Shown here: piece after piece, positions 16,489 to 25,657 of the stretch
How the letters are laid out: the number at the start of each line of letters is the position of its first letter
Numbering within the stretch: position 1 is the first letter of the stretch
Origin: G965216695 sp965216695
GTDB lineage: Bacteria > Pseudomonadota > Gammaproteobacteria > Pseudomonadales > Azotimanducaceae
Direction of reading: 5' to 3'
Length of the DNA: 64,000 nucleotides
NCBI GenBank assembly: GCA_965216695.1
Contig: OZ244212.1
Span: 1,302,001-1,366,000, forward strand
The notes under the pieces: model-generated
The model's database searches: none
Seen by the model: the letters and a program-made list of their open reading frames with translations, nothing else
Told to the model about the DNA's origin: nothing
Program-made: the position numbers and the translations under genes

Positions 16489-17889
16489 ATGTCCGACCAA
16501 ATCATGCAACCAGAAAAGACCTCCATCGCCCGAATCGTCGCACATGACGTACCGCTGGAAACCGACGTGAAAATCGCGGGGTGGGTACGTTCCCGCAGAT
16601 CCAGCAAGGGCGGCTTTTCGTTCATTGAGGTGCACGACGGTTCCTGCTTCGCCTCCCTGCAGGTGGTCGCCGACAAAAAACTCACGAACTACGACAAAGA
16701 AATCACGCAGCTCGGCACAGGCTGTTCCGTCGAAATCTGCGGCAAGGTCACCGAATCCCAGGGCAAAGGGCAGGACCGAGAGATACAAGCAAGCGACGTC
16801 GATGTCGTTGGCTGGGTGGACGACGCAGAAACGTATCCGATCGCAAAGAAGCGCCATACGTTCGAGTATCTGCGCAACGTTGCGCACCTGCGCACGCGCA
16901 CCAACACGTTTGGCGCAATCGCGCGCGTCCGCCAAACAGTGGCGCACGCCGTACACGACTACTTCCATACCAACGGTTTTCTATGGGTGAACACCCCCAT
17001 CATCACCACCAGCGACTGCGAAGGCGCGGGCGAACTGTTTCGGGTATCGACGCTGGACACCATCGCGCGCGATACAGACTTCTCCGACGACTTCTTCGGC
17101 GCCGAAGCATTTCTTACCGTATCGGGCCAATTGAATCTGGAAGCGTTCTGTTGCGCGCTCGGCAAGGTGTACACGTTCGGCCCTACGTTTCGCGCGGAAA
17201 ACTCGCACACGAGCCGGCATCTCGCCGAATTCTGGATGATCGAGCCGGAAGTCGCATTCGCAACCCTTTCCGACAACGCGGATCTGGCGGAAGACTTTCT
17301 GAAGTCCGTCTGCGCCGCGGTACTGAACGAACGCCCCGACGATATGGCGTTTTTCAATCAGCGCATAGACACCACCGTGCTCGAACGTTTGACGGCGATG
17401 ATCGATACCCCATTCGAACGCATGTCGTATACGGAAGCAATTACCGCTCTGGAGAGCGCAACGCAAACGTTCGAGTTTCCCGTTACCTGGGGCGCGGACC
17501 TTCAATCCGAACACGAGCGTTATCTGACGGAAACCATTGTCGGTGGTCCGGTCGTGGTTACGGACTATCCCCGTGATATCAAAGCGTTCTACATGCGACT
17601 CAACGACGACGAGCGCACGGTAGCGGCAATGGATGTGCTGGTTCCCGGTGTCGGTGAGATCATCGGCGGCAGCCAGCGCGAAGAACGCCTGCATATTCTG
17701 GACCAGCGGATTGCAGATCAGGAACTCGGGGACGCGCTGTGGTGGTATCGCGACCTGCGTCGCTACGGGACCGTACCCCACGCCGGCTTCGGTCTGGGTC
17801 TGGAGCGTCTGGTGCTCTATGTCACCGGCATGGACAACATTCGCGACGCGATCCCGTTTCCCCGCGTTCCGGGGAACGCCCATTTCTGA
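16489..17889 (+). CDS. asnS: Asparaginyl-tRNA synthetase
   Basis: A class II aminoacyl-tRNA synthetase charging tRNA-Asn. The N-terminal OB-fold anticodon domain (GWVRSRRSSKGGFSFIEVHD) is followed by the catalytic core with motif 2 (FGPTFRAENSHTSRHLAEFW) and motif 3 (GFGLGLERLVLYVTGM). Starting at 16489 gives 466 residues, the normal family length; alternative starts at 16432 or 16504 cannot be excluded because no strong RBS is visible. It is immediately upstream of the ABC exporter pair (19-base gap) and may be co-transcribed with it. Confidence 0.95.
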   Translation: MSDQIMQPEKTSIARIVAHDVPLETDVKIAGWVRSRRSSKGGFSFIEVHDGSCFASLQVVADKKLTNYDKEITQLGTGCSVEICGKVTESQGKGQDREIQASDVDVVGWVDDAETYPIAKKRHTFEYLRNVAHLRTRTNTFGAIARVRQTVAHAVHDYFHTNGFLWVNTPIITTSDCEGAGELFRVSTLDTIARDTDFSDDFFGAEAFLTVSGQLNLEAFCCALGKVYTFGPTFRAENSHTSRHLAEFWMIEPEVAFATLSDNADLAEDFLKSVCAAVLNERPDDMAFFNQRIDTTVLERLTAMIDTPFERMSYTEAITALESATQTFEFPVTWGADLQSEHERYLTETIVGGPVVVTDYPRDIKAFYMRLNDDERTVAAMDVLVPGVGEIIGGSQREERLHILDQRIADQELGDALWWYRDLRRYGTVPHAGFGLGLERLVLYVTGMDNIRDAIPFPRVPGNAHF

Positions 17890-17908
17890 CACCCACTCCA
17901 GCCGCGCC

Positions 17909-19675
17909 ATGCTGCGGGCGCTCGGACGCCTTTCGCCCTTTGTCCGATCACAACGAACCCGCCTGACCGTCGGCGTCGTGGCGTTCGGCCTGGCGCGGCT
18001 ATGCGAGGCGCTGGTGCCGTTTTCACTCATGATCGGGATCGACCGGATTCGCGAGGGCGACTACCGCGTTGGCATACCAGTGCTCGGCATCGTGTTGGCC
18101 GTTGCCGGACGCTATCTGTTCGTGACCTTTGCGCGTTACTGCGTCCGGCGCGCCGGGCTGATGGTTGCGTTCGACATGCGCCAGGCCCTCTACGACCGTC
18201 TTCAGGAACAGGGATCGCGATTCTACGCCCGATACACGATCGGAGATCTGATGACGCGTGCGGTGGCCGACATCAGTCTGATCCAGCGGCTGATCTCAAT
18301 GGGCACAATTCTCGTCGTCATTCTCGTGTACGCCACCGTGGTTGGCTTCGGGTTCATGCTCTACCTCTCGCCGTCGCTTACGCTCCTGCTCCTGCCGCCG
18401 CTACCGTTCGTGTTTCTGTACGCACGCTGGGCGGGGCACCAGATGGGCGTTGCGTCCACACGGGTTCAGGAACGTATGTCGGACCTGGGCGCGCAGGTTC
18501 AGGAAAACCTCTCCGGCATCCGAACAATCCAGGCCATGGTTCAGGAGGAAAACGAGATCCGGCGGTTCGCCACCGTGAACCAGCAGTACGCAGACGCGTT
18601 CTACCAGCAGGCGCGCATCAATTCGCTGATGACGGCATGGATGCCCACCCTCGCAGGCATCTGCTCCGTCACCATTTTGGGCTACGGCGGACACCTCGTG
18701 CTGCAGGACCAAATGACGGTCGGCGCACTCGTGGCATTTTTCATGTACGTCACCATGGTGGTACAACCGTTCCGCGTTGCAGGGTTCATCATCAACATGT
18801 TCCAGCGCGCGGCCGTTGCGTCGCGCCGGCTGTTCGACGTACTCGATTTGCAACCCGAGATTGCCGACACGCCGAGCGGCCGGACGCCGGATCCGGTGCA
18901 GGGCTCGTTTCGCATCACCGAATTGTCGTTCCGCTATCCCGACGCACCGGCCAACGCCATCGATCATCTGAATCTGGAGATAGCGACCGGAGAATCGATT
19001 TCGATCATGGGTAAGGTGGGAAGCGGCAAGACCACGCTGCTGAAACTCCTCGTGCGACTGCTCGATACACCGGCCGGCACCGTTTTTCTGGATGGCCACG
19101 ACGTGCGCGACTACCCGCTCTCCACACTACGCAGCCAAGTCGCCCTGGTGCCTCAGGAACCATTTCTGTTCGGCGAGTCCATTGGCAGCAATCTCACCTA
19201 CGACCAACCCGATCGCAGCACGGAACAGATCTGGCACGCAGCGGATTCGGCGAGCCTCGCCGATTCGATCCGCCGTCTGCCGGAGGCGCTGGACACCGTC
19301 GTCGGCGAACGCGGCGTCACTCTGTCCGGCGGTCAGAAACAACGCGCTACGTTGGCGCGTGGCCTGATCCGCGATACCCCGGTGCTGTTGCTCGACGATT
19401 GCTTTTCCAGCGTCGACACGCAAACCGAGGAGCACATTCTGAGCGCTCTGCACCGGCTGCGCGCCGGTAAGACCACGCTGCTGGTATCCCACCGCGTGTC
19501 GACCGCCAAACATTCGGATCGGATTGTCGTGCTCGACGAAGGCCGCATTACCGAGATCGGAACGCACGAGGAACTGTTGGCTCGCCGCGGGTTCTACGCC
19601 GAGTTGGAACGGATTCAGCGCGAGGGTGCCAGCGAACACGACTACGCCGGGAGCCGTACAGATGCCGGCCGCTAA
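17909..19675 (+). CDS. ABC exporter half-transporter, degenerate-site partner (YheI/BmrC-like)
   Basis: A 588-residue type IV ABC half-exporter: six transmembrane helices (about residues 20-320) then an ATPase domain. Walker A is GKVGSGKTT (about 367-375), signature LSGGQKQR (about 472), and Walker B VLLLDDCFSSVD, in which the catalytic Glu is replaced by Asp. In TM287/288 and BmrCD the same change marks the non-canonical ATP site of a heterodimer. Its 3' end overlaps the second half-transporter by 14 bases. Likely role: drug or lipid export across the inner membrane. Confidence 0.9.
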   Translation: MLRALGRLSPFVRSQRTRLTVGVVAFGLARLCEALVPFSLMIGIDRIREGDYRVGIPVLGIVLAVAGRYLFVTFARYCVRRAGLMVAFDMRQALYDRLQEQGSRFYARYTIGDLMTRAVADISLIQRLISMGTILVVILVYATVVGFGFMLYLSPSLTLLLLPPLPFVFLYARWAGHQMGVASTRVQERMSDLGAQVQENLSGIRTIQAMVQEENEIRRFATVNQQYADAFYQQARINSLMTAWMPTLAGICSVTILGYGGHLVLQDQMTVGALVAFFMYVTMVVQPFRVAGFIINMFQRAAVASRRLFDVLDLQPEIADTPSGRTPDPVQGSFRITELSFRYPDAPANAIDHLNLEIATGESISIMGKVGSGKTTLLKLLVRLLDTPAGTVFLDGHDVRDYPLSTLRSQVALVPQEPFLFGESIGSNLTYDQPDRSTEQIWHAADSASLADSIRRLPEALDTVVGERGVTLSGGQKQRATLARGLIRDTPVLLLDDCFSSVDTQTEEHILSALHRLRAGKTTLLVSHRVSTAKHSDRIVVLDEGRITEIGTHEELLARRGFYAELERIQREGASEHDYAGSRTDAGR

Positions 19676-21551
19676 CACCCAACCGCGCGATTACGCGATG
19701 TTCGACGCGGAGCTGACCGGCGCGGTACTGAATGTGCGGCTGCTCGGGCGCCTGCTCGATTGGCTGAGACCTTACGCGATTTCTCTCGTTGTCAGTGCCG
19801 TGCTGGTTCTGTTGGCATCGACCATGCAGGTACTGCTTCCCGTGGTGATCGCGCTCGTGGTAATCGACGGCGTGCTTGGCGCAGGACGAGCCGGCGATTC
19901 ACCCGATTTCGGCCTTACCGACATCACCTTTGCCGTCGCCGACGTCGCGTCGATTCATCCGTTGTGGGCGGCGAGCGCAATCTATGTTGCCCTGCTGATC
20001 GGAAGTGCCGCGGCGGCTCATGCTCACCGGCTGACGTTGACATCCGCCGTGGTTCGGGCTTTGCGCGATTTGCGACTCGATCTGTTTCGCCATCTGGAAA
20101 CCCGGCCGTCGTCGTTCTATGACCAGGTTGCCGTCGGACGGGTAATGACCCGCGTTACCAACGACATCGAAGCGCTATTCGAAATGTTGCGCGGCCTTGG
20201 CGCTCTTGTCGGTGAGTTCGTGCCTTTTTTCGTTGCACTCGGCATAATGCTGAGCATCGATGTCACATTGACATTGATATTGCTGCTGGCCCTGCCGTTG
20301 ATGGGCACAGTTACCTACTACTTCCGCAACGCTACGCGGCGCCTTTTCCGCCTGGTCCGCTCGTCGCTGTCGGCATTGAACCAGAACATGCAGGAAAACC
20401 TGGCCGGTTTGCAGGTTGTGCAGATCTCTGAACGGCAGGCGTTCAACTCGGACCGCTATCGGGCGTTGAATACCGAAAACCGCGACCACGAACTGCACTC
20501 TGCAAAGCTCGAGACGCTGTACGGCGCGTTCACCGACAGCATTGCCCACCTGGCGCTCGCCGTCGTCCTTTACTACGGCGCCAACGCAATCGCCGGTGGA
20601 TCGATGACGTTGGGCGAAGCCGTGCTGTTCACCCGGTTCATCGATATGCTTTTCCATCCGATCGTCGCCCTCGGTGAACAGACCAACGTTCTGTTTCGCG
20701 CTATGGCGAGCGGCGAGCGGATCTTTCAGGCACTCGACTGGGACGAGGCGATCCATGAGCCGGAGCACCCTGTGGAACTGCCCCCGCGACTGCGCGGCTC
20801 GGTACGTTTTGCGATCGATGAGTTTGCTTACAGGCCGGGACTTCCAGTGCTCCAAGACGTGCGCTTCGAAATAGCACCCGGCGAAACTCTGGCTATTGTC
20901 GGTCCCACCGGTTCCGGTAAAAGCACCCTGATTCGGTTGCTTGGGCGTTTCTACGACTTTCCGGACGACCAGATATTTCTCGACGACATCGACCTGAACC
21001 GCATCCACACCCGCGATCTGCGCCGCCGCGTCGGCGTCGTACTGCAGGATTTCCACATCTTCTCGGGCTCACTGTACGACAACATTGCGCTGGGCGATCC
21101 CAGAATCACACGCGAGGACGCAATCGCCGCTGCACAAACCGTTAACGCACACGGTTTCATCGAGCGCCTTACGCACGGGTACGACACGCAACTCGCGGAA
21201 CGGGGTCAGAACCTGTCGCAGGGGCAGCGCCAGCTGCTGGCTTTTGCACGTGTCCTCGCCGCGGACCCGGAAATTCTGGTACTGGACGAAGCCACCGCAA
21301 GCATCGATACCGAAACTGAACTGCTGATACAGGACGCGCTTCGAAAGCTCACGCGCGGTCGCACGAGCATCATCATTGCGCATCGGCTGCAGACGATTCA
21401 GGACGCGGACCGCATCATGGTGCTGCACAACGGTCGCATTGACGACATCGGCAGCCACGAGCAACTGATCGACCGGCAGGGCCTCTACTTCGAACTACAC
21501 CAACTGCAGTTTCAACACGATGCGAAGCCGGAGGACGAGTCCGAACCCTAG
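19662..21551 (+). CDS. ABC exporter half-transporter, catalytic partner (YheH/BmrD-like)
   Basis: A 629-residue half-exporter with an N-terminal six-helix domain and a C-terminal ATPase. Walker A is GPTGSGKST (about 414-422) and Walker B has the intact Glu (ILVLDEATASID), while the signature is LSQGQRQL instead of LSGGQ. The Asp Walker B of the upstream partner plus this altered signature reproduce the asymmetric site pair of heterodimeric exporters. The chosen ATG (19662) has GGGAG upstream and overlaps the previous gene by 14 bases, implying coupled synthesis. Confidence 0.9.
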   Translation: MPAANTQPRDYAMFDAELTGAVLNVRLLGRLLDWLRPYAISLVVSAVLVLLASTMQVLLPVVIALVVIDGVLGAGRAGDSPDFGLTDITFAVADVASIHPLWAASAIYVALLIGSAAAAHAHRLTLTSAVVRALRDLRLDLFRHLETRPSSFYDQVAVGRVMTRVTNDIEALFEMLRGLGALVGEFVPFFVALGIMLSIDVTLTLILLLALPLMGTVTYYFRNATRRLFRLVRSSLSALNQNMQENLAGLQVVQISERQAFNSDRYRALNTENRDHELHSAKLETLYGAFTDSIAHLALAVVLYYGANAIAGGSMTLGEAVLFTRFIDMLFHPIVALGEQTNVLFRAMASGERIFQALDWDEAIHEPEHPVELPPRLRGSVRFAIDEFAYRPGLPVLQDVRFEIAPGETLAIVGPTGSGKSTLIRLLGRFYDFPDDQIFLDDIDLNRIHTRDLRRRVGVVLQDFHIFSGSLYDNIALGDPRITREDAIAAAQTVNAHGFIERLTHGYDTQLAERGQNLSQGQRQLLAFARVLAADPEILVLDEATASIDTETELLIQDALRKLTRGRTSIIIAHRLQTIQDADRIMVLHNGRIDDIGSHEQLIDRQGLYFELHQLQFQHDAKPEDESEP

Positions 21552-21566
21552 TCTGCGCGGTGCGAT

Positions 21567-21941
21567 TTAGGGGTCGACGTAAGCGATGAAAGATGCGCGA
21601 ACGGAACCGACGCCACCGAGGTGCGTGTGGCGCGACGGCCGGCTGGCCGGATCCGGAAAGACTTCGAGCCACGGGGTATCCAGCGCTTCCCGCCAGGTAG
21701 CGTCCGGCACCCAGAATTCCATCTTGGCGACGTGCGCCCAATCCGCACCGGCTTCCGCAAGAATCTGCCGGACATAGCGGAATACGTTCGCCGCCTGCCG
21801 CTCCGCCGATTCGGGCAGATCGCGCGTCCCCGGTTCGAACGCATTGATCACGCTGGAAACGATCAGGGGCCCGATGCGTGTCGCAACCGGTATCGGTGTG
21901 CGATGACGAAGATCGTCGATCTCTATACTGCGGCGGCTCAC
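21567..21941 (-). CDS. RidA family protein
   Basis: A 124-residue YjgF/RidA-fold protein. Landmarks are VSSVINAFEPGTRDLPES, QAANVFRYVRQILAEAGADW, VAKMEFWVPD and RPSRHTHLGGVGS. It lacks the classic catalytic-arginine stretch of archetypal RidA enamine deaminases (NRVTVEA type), so deaminase activity is unsure. Translation most likely starts at the GTG at 21941, which forms a GTGA overlap with the stop of the RraA-like gene; a GTG at 21965 is less likely. Confidence 0.82.
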   Translation of the reverse strand: MSRRSIEIDDLRHRTPIPVATRIGPLIVSSVINAFEPGTRDLPESAERQAANVFRYVRQILAEAGADWAHVAKMEFWVPDATWREALDTPWLEVFPDPASRPSRHTHLGGVGSVRASFIAYVDP

Positions 21942-22660
21942 GAGGAGTTCCGCGCCTCGCGCCACGCTTGGAACTCCGCTTCCCTCGATTCCGACAACGG
22001 CATCAGGCCCTCAATGGACTCACCGGCCGTCACACGCTCGAACGCAAACGCTTCGCGTTCTTCCTGTTCGGCAGCATCCTGAGCCACTTCTTCCACCAAC
22101 GCCGACGGAATAACCACCGCGCCCTCCCCGTCGCCGACGATCACATCGCCGGGGACGACGAATACGCCCGCACAGGTGATCGGTTCGTCCAGGGAAAACG
22201 GCATGTGGCAGCGTCCGAGCGTCGCTCCGTGTGAACCCTGGTGATAAACGGGCTGACCCAGCGCCGCGACCGCGGGCGTATCGCGAACCGCGCCGTCGGT
22301 CACAATGCCCGCGGCACCCAGCGCAAACGCACGTGACGCGAGAATATCGCCGATGGTTGCAGCGTCCTGGATTCCGCGAGCCTCCATAACCAGCACGTCG
22401 CCCGGACGGGTGCTCTCGATCAGCCGTTTTTGCGCGTTCATCCCGGGACCGTAGTGCGGCTGCAGATCCTCGCGCAGCGCCACATACCGCAGCGTCCGCG
22501 CGCGTCCAACCATCGACTGGTTAGCGTGCATCGGCCGCAGTCCGCCGAGGAACGTGCTCCGAATGCCGCGCTTTTGCAGCTGGAACGTAAGCGTCGCCGT
22601 ACCTACAGAGCGCAGCCGCTCCACCACCGCCGGTGCTAGTGCGCGCATGTTCTCATTCAT
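21938..22660 (-). CDS. RraA-like / demethylmenaquinone methyltransferase-fold aldolase family protein
   Basis: A 240-residue protein of the RraA family, whose members include 4-hydroxy-4-methyl-2-oxoglutarate aldolase and oxaloacetate decarboxylase. The segments STFLGGLRPM, VGRARTLRYV, GDVLVMEARGIQDAATIGDILA, GAAGIVTDGAVRDTP and VVPGDVIVGDGEGAVVIP are diagnostic; the GDIL and DGAVRD loops form the metal and substrate site. The start is the ATG at 22660; longer frames to 22807 overlap lipA. It overlaps the RidA gene by four bases, so the pair is translationally coupled. Confidence 0.86.
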   Translation of the reverse strand: MNENMRALAPAVVERLRSVGTATLTFQLQKRGIRSTFLGGLRPMHANQSMVGRARTLRYVALREDLQPHYGPGMNAQKRLIESTRPGDVLVMEARGIQDAATIGDILASRAFALGAAGIVTDGAVRDTPAVAALGQPVYHQGSHGATLGRCHMPFSLDEPITCAGVFVVPGDVIVGDGEGAVVIPSALVEEVAQDAAEQEEREAFAFERVTAGESIEGLMPLSESREAEFQAWREARNSS

Positions 22661-22800
22661 GTTTCGATGCTCGGTCTCGTTTGTTACCGCCACACGGATT
22701 TCATCAGAAAGCGGCGCCGTTGGATACTCGACCTCATGCACTTCGCGCACACCGTGAACTGCACAAACCCGCCAGACTGCTGCAATGCTAAAATGCACCG

Positions 22801-23865
22801 ATGACAACCCGCGATTCCGATTCGTCCGTCACACCCATCGCCAGCCGCGCCAAGCGGCCGGTTAGCGGGCAGAAATTCGTCGATGCCGCGGGCACTGCCG
22901 CAATCAAGGATGGGGTTAAGTCCAACCCCGACCGAAACATCCCCACATCACGCAAACCACCGTGGCTACGCGTTCGGATCGGCGGCGGCGAACGCTTCGA
23001 AGCGGTGCGCTCCACGGTCCGTGAGCACCGGCTTGCCACAGTCTGCGAGGAAAGCCATTGCCCCAACATCGGCGAGTGCTGGCAGAACGGAACCGCGACT
23101 ATCATGCTGATGGGCGCAGTCTGCACACGCGCGTGCCGCTTCTGTGCGGTGGATACCGGCAATCCGAAGGGGCGCCTCGACGCCGAGGAGCCCCAACACG
23201 CCGCCGAATCGGTCCGGCTGATGAACCTGAAGTACGTCGTGTTGACCTCCGTAGACCGCGACGATCTGCCCGATGGCGGCGCCGCACACTACGCCGCGTG
23301 CATCGGCGCAATCCGACGTACCAACCCCGATACGATCATCGAAGCACTGACCCCGGACTTCTCCGGTCAGAAATCCGCTGTGGCAACGGTTGTAACCAGC
23401 GGTCTGCACGTGTTTGCGCAGAACCTCGAAACCGTGCGTCGTCTTACCGCACGCGTACGCGACCCACGCGCCGGCTACGCGCAAACGCTCGACGTACTCG
23501 CGCACGCCAAAGCGACGCGCCCCGATGTGCTAACGAAGTCGAGCCTGATGCTCGGTCTGGGCGAAACCCGCGACGAGGTGATCGAAGCGATGCACGACCT
23601 GCGCTCGCACAACGTAGATCTGTTGACGCTCGGCCAGTATCTGCGGCCTACGCGAAATCACCTGCCCGTAGCTCGCTGGGTTCCGCCAGAGGAGTTTGCC
23701 GAGCTTCGAAACGCGGGCCTGGCACTCGGTTTCACCGAGGTAGCCTCCGGACCGCTGGTCCGTTCGAGTTATCGCGCAGACCGCGTTTTTGAACACAACA
23801 ACCTGGGACTCGACACGCCGAGCGCTGCCCCAGGCCACATTCCGCTGACCACCGTTCACGACTGA
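22801..23865 (+). CDS. lipA: Lipoyl synthase
   Basis: A 354-residue radical SAM enzyme that inserts two sulphurs into octanoyl-protein. Both cluster motifs are present: auxiliary-cluster cysteines C82, C87 and C93 (CEESHCPNIGEC) and radical-SAM cysteines C108, C112 and C115 (CTRACRFC), plus the C-terminal VRSSYRAD serine loop that ligates the auxiliary cluster. The N-terminus is about 40 residues longer than in E. coli. No lipB lies next to it; it is followed eight bases later by an M17 aminopeptidase. Confidence 0.96.
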   Translation: MTTRDSDSSVTPIASRAKRPVSGQKFVDAAGTAAIKDGVKSNPDRNIPTSRKPPWLRVRIGGGERFEAVRSTVREHRLATVCEESHCPNIGECWQNGTATIMLMGAVCTRACRFCAVDTGNPKGRLDAEEPQHAAESVRLMNLKYVVLTSVDRDDLPDGGAAHYAACIGAIRRTNPDTIIEALTPDFSGQKSAVATVVTSGLHVFAQNLETVRRLTARVRDPRAGYAQTLDVLAHAKATRPDVLTKSSLMLGLGETRDEVIEAMHDLRSHNVDLLTLGQYLRPTRNHLPVARWVPPEEFAELRNAGLALGFTEVASGPLVRSSYRADRVFEHNNLGLDTPSAAPGHIPLTTVHD

Positions 23866-23873
23866 GCTCGCCC

Positions 23874-25247
23874 ATGACACTCGTTACCCAACCCCTGGCG
23901 TCCGACGGTTCGCCCGTGCCCATCGAACTGATACCCGACGCGCAGTTCGCCGAGTGGCTCGCAAACCAAACGACCGACGTTCAGCACTGGCTCGGAACAA
24001 CGGGCATCCGAGGTAAAGCCGGTGATCTAACGTGGCTACCGGACCAGAACGGACGCGCCGCGTCGGTCCTGGCCGTTAGCGATCCGGCCGACCCTCTCGC
24101 AGCGCTGGGCGCCCTGCCCCGCAAGCTCCCCCCCGGGATCTACGCACTGACCGAGCCGGCAGACGACCTGGTTCTGCTCGGATGGGCAATGGGCGCCTAC
24201 CGCTTCTCCCGCTACAAGGAAACGGCGGACGCGCCACCGCGGCTGCTGCATGTCGATGCCGACCAGGTAGAGCGCGTCAATCGCATCAACGATGGCGTAA
24301 CGCTCGCCCGAGACCTGATCAACACCCCCGCGGAAGACATGCTGCCATCAGACCTCGCCAATGCATCGCGCGACGTTGCCGAGGCGTTCGGGGCGGAACT
24401 TGTGGTTACCTCGGGCGACGCGCTACTGGATGCCGGCTATCGAACCATTCACGCGGTCGGCCGGGCGTCCACGGATGAACCACGTCTGATCGACCTCTGC
24501 TGGGGCGACCCATCTGATCCGCAGATTGTGCTTGTTGGCAAAGGCATCTGTTTCGACAGCGGCGGCCTGGACATCAAGCCGGCTTCCGGTATGCGCACCA
24601 TGAAAAAGGACATGGGGGGCGCAGCCCAGGCGCTGGGTCTCGCTCAGCTGATCATGGCTGCCGGGTTGCCGATCCGGTTGAGACTCCTGATTGCCGCCGC
24701 GGAGAACGCGATCGCCGGAAACGCGTACAGGCCCGGGGACATCATTCGCACGTACTCGGGGCGAACCGTGGAGATAGACAACACCGATGCCGAAGGCAGG
24801 CTGGTGATGTGCGACGCGCTGGCTCTGGCCGCGGAAGACAATCCCGAGCTGATCGTCGACTTCTCCACGCTGACCGGATCCGCGCGCTCCGCCGTTGGCG
24901 CGGAGGTGAGCGCCATGTTCACCAACAACGACGAAGCCGCCGAGTCGCTCGCACGCCACGGCAACGCCACCGACGATCCCGTGTGGCGCCTGCCGCTGCA
25001 TCAACCCTATCGCCACATGCTGGAAAGTAAGGTAGCCGACTGCGTCAATTCGGCGGCCACGCCGTACGCGGGCGCAATTACTGCCGCATTGTTTCTCGAA
25101 CCCTTCGTCGGCACATGTGCCTGGGTACACTTCGATCTGATGGCGTACAACCTGCGCGAGCGCCCGGCGCGGCCGGAAGGCGGCGAAGCGATGGCCTTGC
25201 GCGCGGTGTTCTCATACCTCGAAGAGCGCTATGGAGGACGCTCGTGA
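23874..25247 (+). CDS. M17 leucyl aminopeptidase family protein
   Basis: A 457-residue cytosolic aminopeptidase. The C-terminal catalytic domain has VGKGICFDSGGLDIKP, MKKDMGGAA and NTDAEGRLVMCDAL (about residues 303-316), which contain the two-metal ligands and catalytic Lys and Arg. It is shorter than PepA and resembles the PepB-like or marine short M17 group. It sits between lipA (eight-base gap) and hisI (GTGA overlap), so all three are probably one transcript. Confidence 0.92.
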   Translation: MTLVTQPLASDGSPVPIELIPDAQFAEWLANQTTDVQHWLGTTGIRGKAGDLTWLPDQNGRAASVLAVSDPADPLAALGALPRKLPPGIYALTEPADDLVLLGWAMGAYRFSRYKETADAPPRLLHVDADQVERVNRINDGVTLARDLINTPAEDMLPSDLANASRDVAEAFGAELVVTSGDALLDAGYRTIHAVGRASTDEPRLIDLCWGDPSDPQIVLVGKGICFDSGGLDIKPASGMRTMKKDMGGAAQALGLAQLIMAAGLPIRLRLLIAAAENAIAGNAYRPGDIIRTYSGRTVEIDNTDAEGRLVMCDALALAAEDNPELIVDFSTLTGSARSAVGAEVSAMFTNNDEAAESLARHGNATDDPVWRLPLHQPYRHMLESKVADCVNSAATPYAGAITAALFLEPFVGTCAWVHFDLMAYNLRERPARPEGGEAMALRAVFSYLEERYGGRS

Positions 25248-25651
25248 GCCTGTTCCACCAGCTCGAGAGTGCAGCCACCGGCACAGCGGTACCGCTGAAC
25301 GACGCACTCGCGGCGTTGAAATTCGACGACAAAGGCCTGGTGGCCGCCATTGCCCAGGATGCCACCTCACGGCAGGTACTCATGGTGGCCTGGATGGATG
25401 CGGAGGCGCTCAAACGCACGCTCGCCGACGGTTACCTGTGGTACTACTCCCGCTCGCGCCAGACGTACTGGAAAAAAGGCGAAACCTCCGGCCACCTGCA
25501 GAAACTCGTCGAACTACGATTCGACTGCGACGGCGACGCGGTGCTTGCACTCGTGGAACAGACGGGCGTTGCCTGTCATACAATGCGGCCCAGTTGTTTT
25601 TACCTGCGCGTCGACGGAAACGATCTGCGTATAACATCCGACCCTGAGTAG
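25244..25651 (+). CDS. hisI: Phosphoribosyl-AMP cyclohydrolase
   Basis: A 135-residue HisI that opens the adenine ring of PR-AMP in histidine synthesis. QVLMVAWMDAEALKRTLADG, YYSRSRQTYWKKGETSGH, DCDGDAVLALVEQTGVACHT and PSCFYLR contain the zinc cysteines and metal ligands. The start is GTG at 25244, giving a GTGA overlap with the aminopeptidase stop. Unlike in enterobacteria it is not fused to HisE and no other his gene is nearby. cysS starts seven bases downstream. Confidence 0.95.
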   Translation: MSLFHQLESAATGTAVPLNDALAALKFDDKGLVAAIAQDATSRQVLMVAWMDAEALKRTLADGYLWYYSRSRQTYWKKGETSGHLQKLVELRFDCDGDAVLALVEQTGVACHTMRPSCFYLRVDGNDLRITSDPE

Positions 25652-25657
25652 TTTCAG

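Noticed and set aside
16981..18030. Long minus-strand open frame opposite asnS.
   Set aside because: It lies antisense to conserved class II synthetase motifs and has no recognisable domain.
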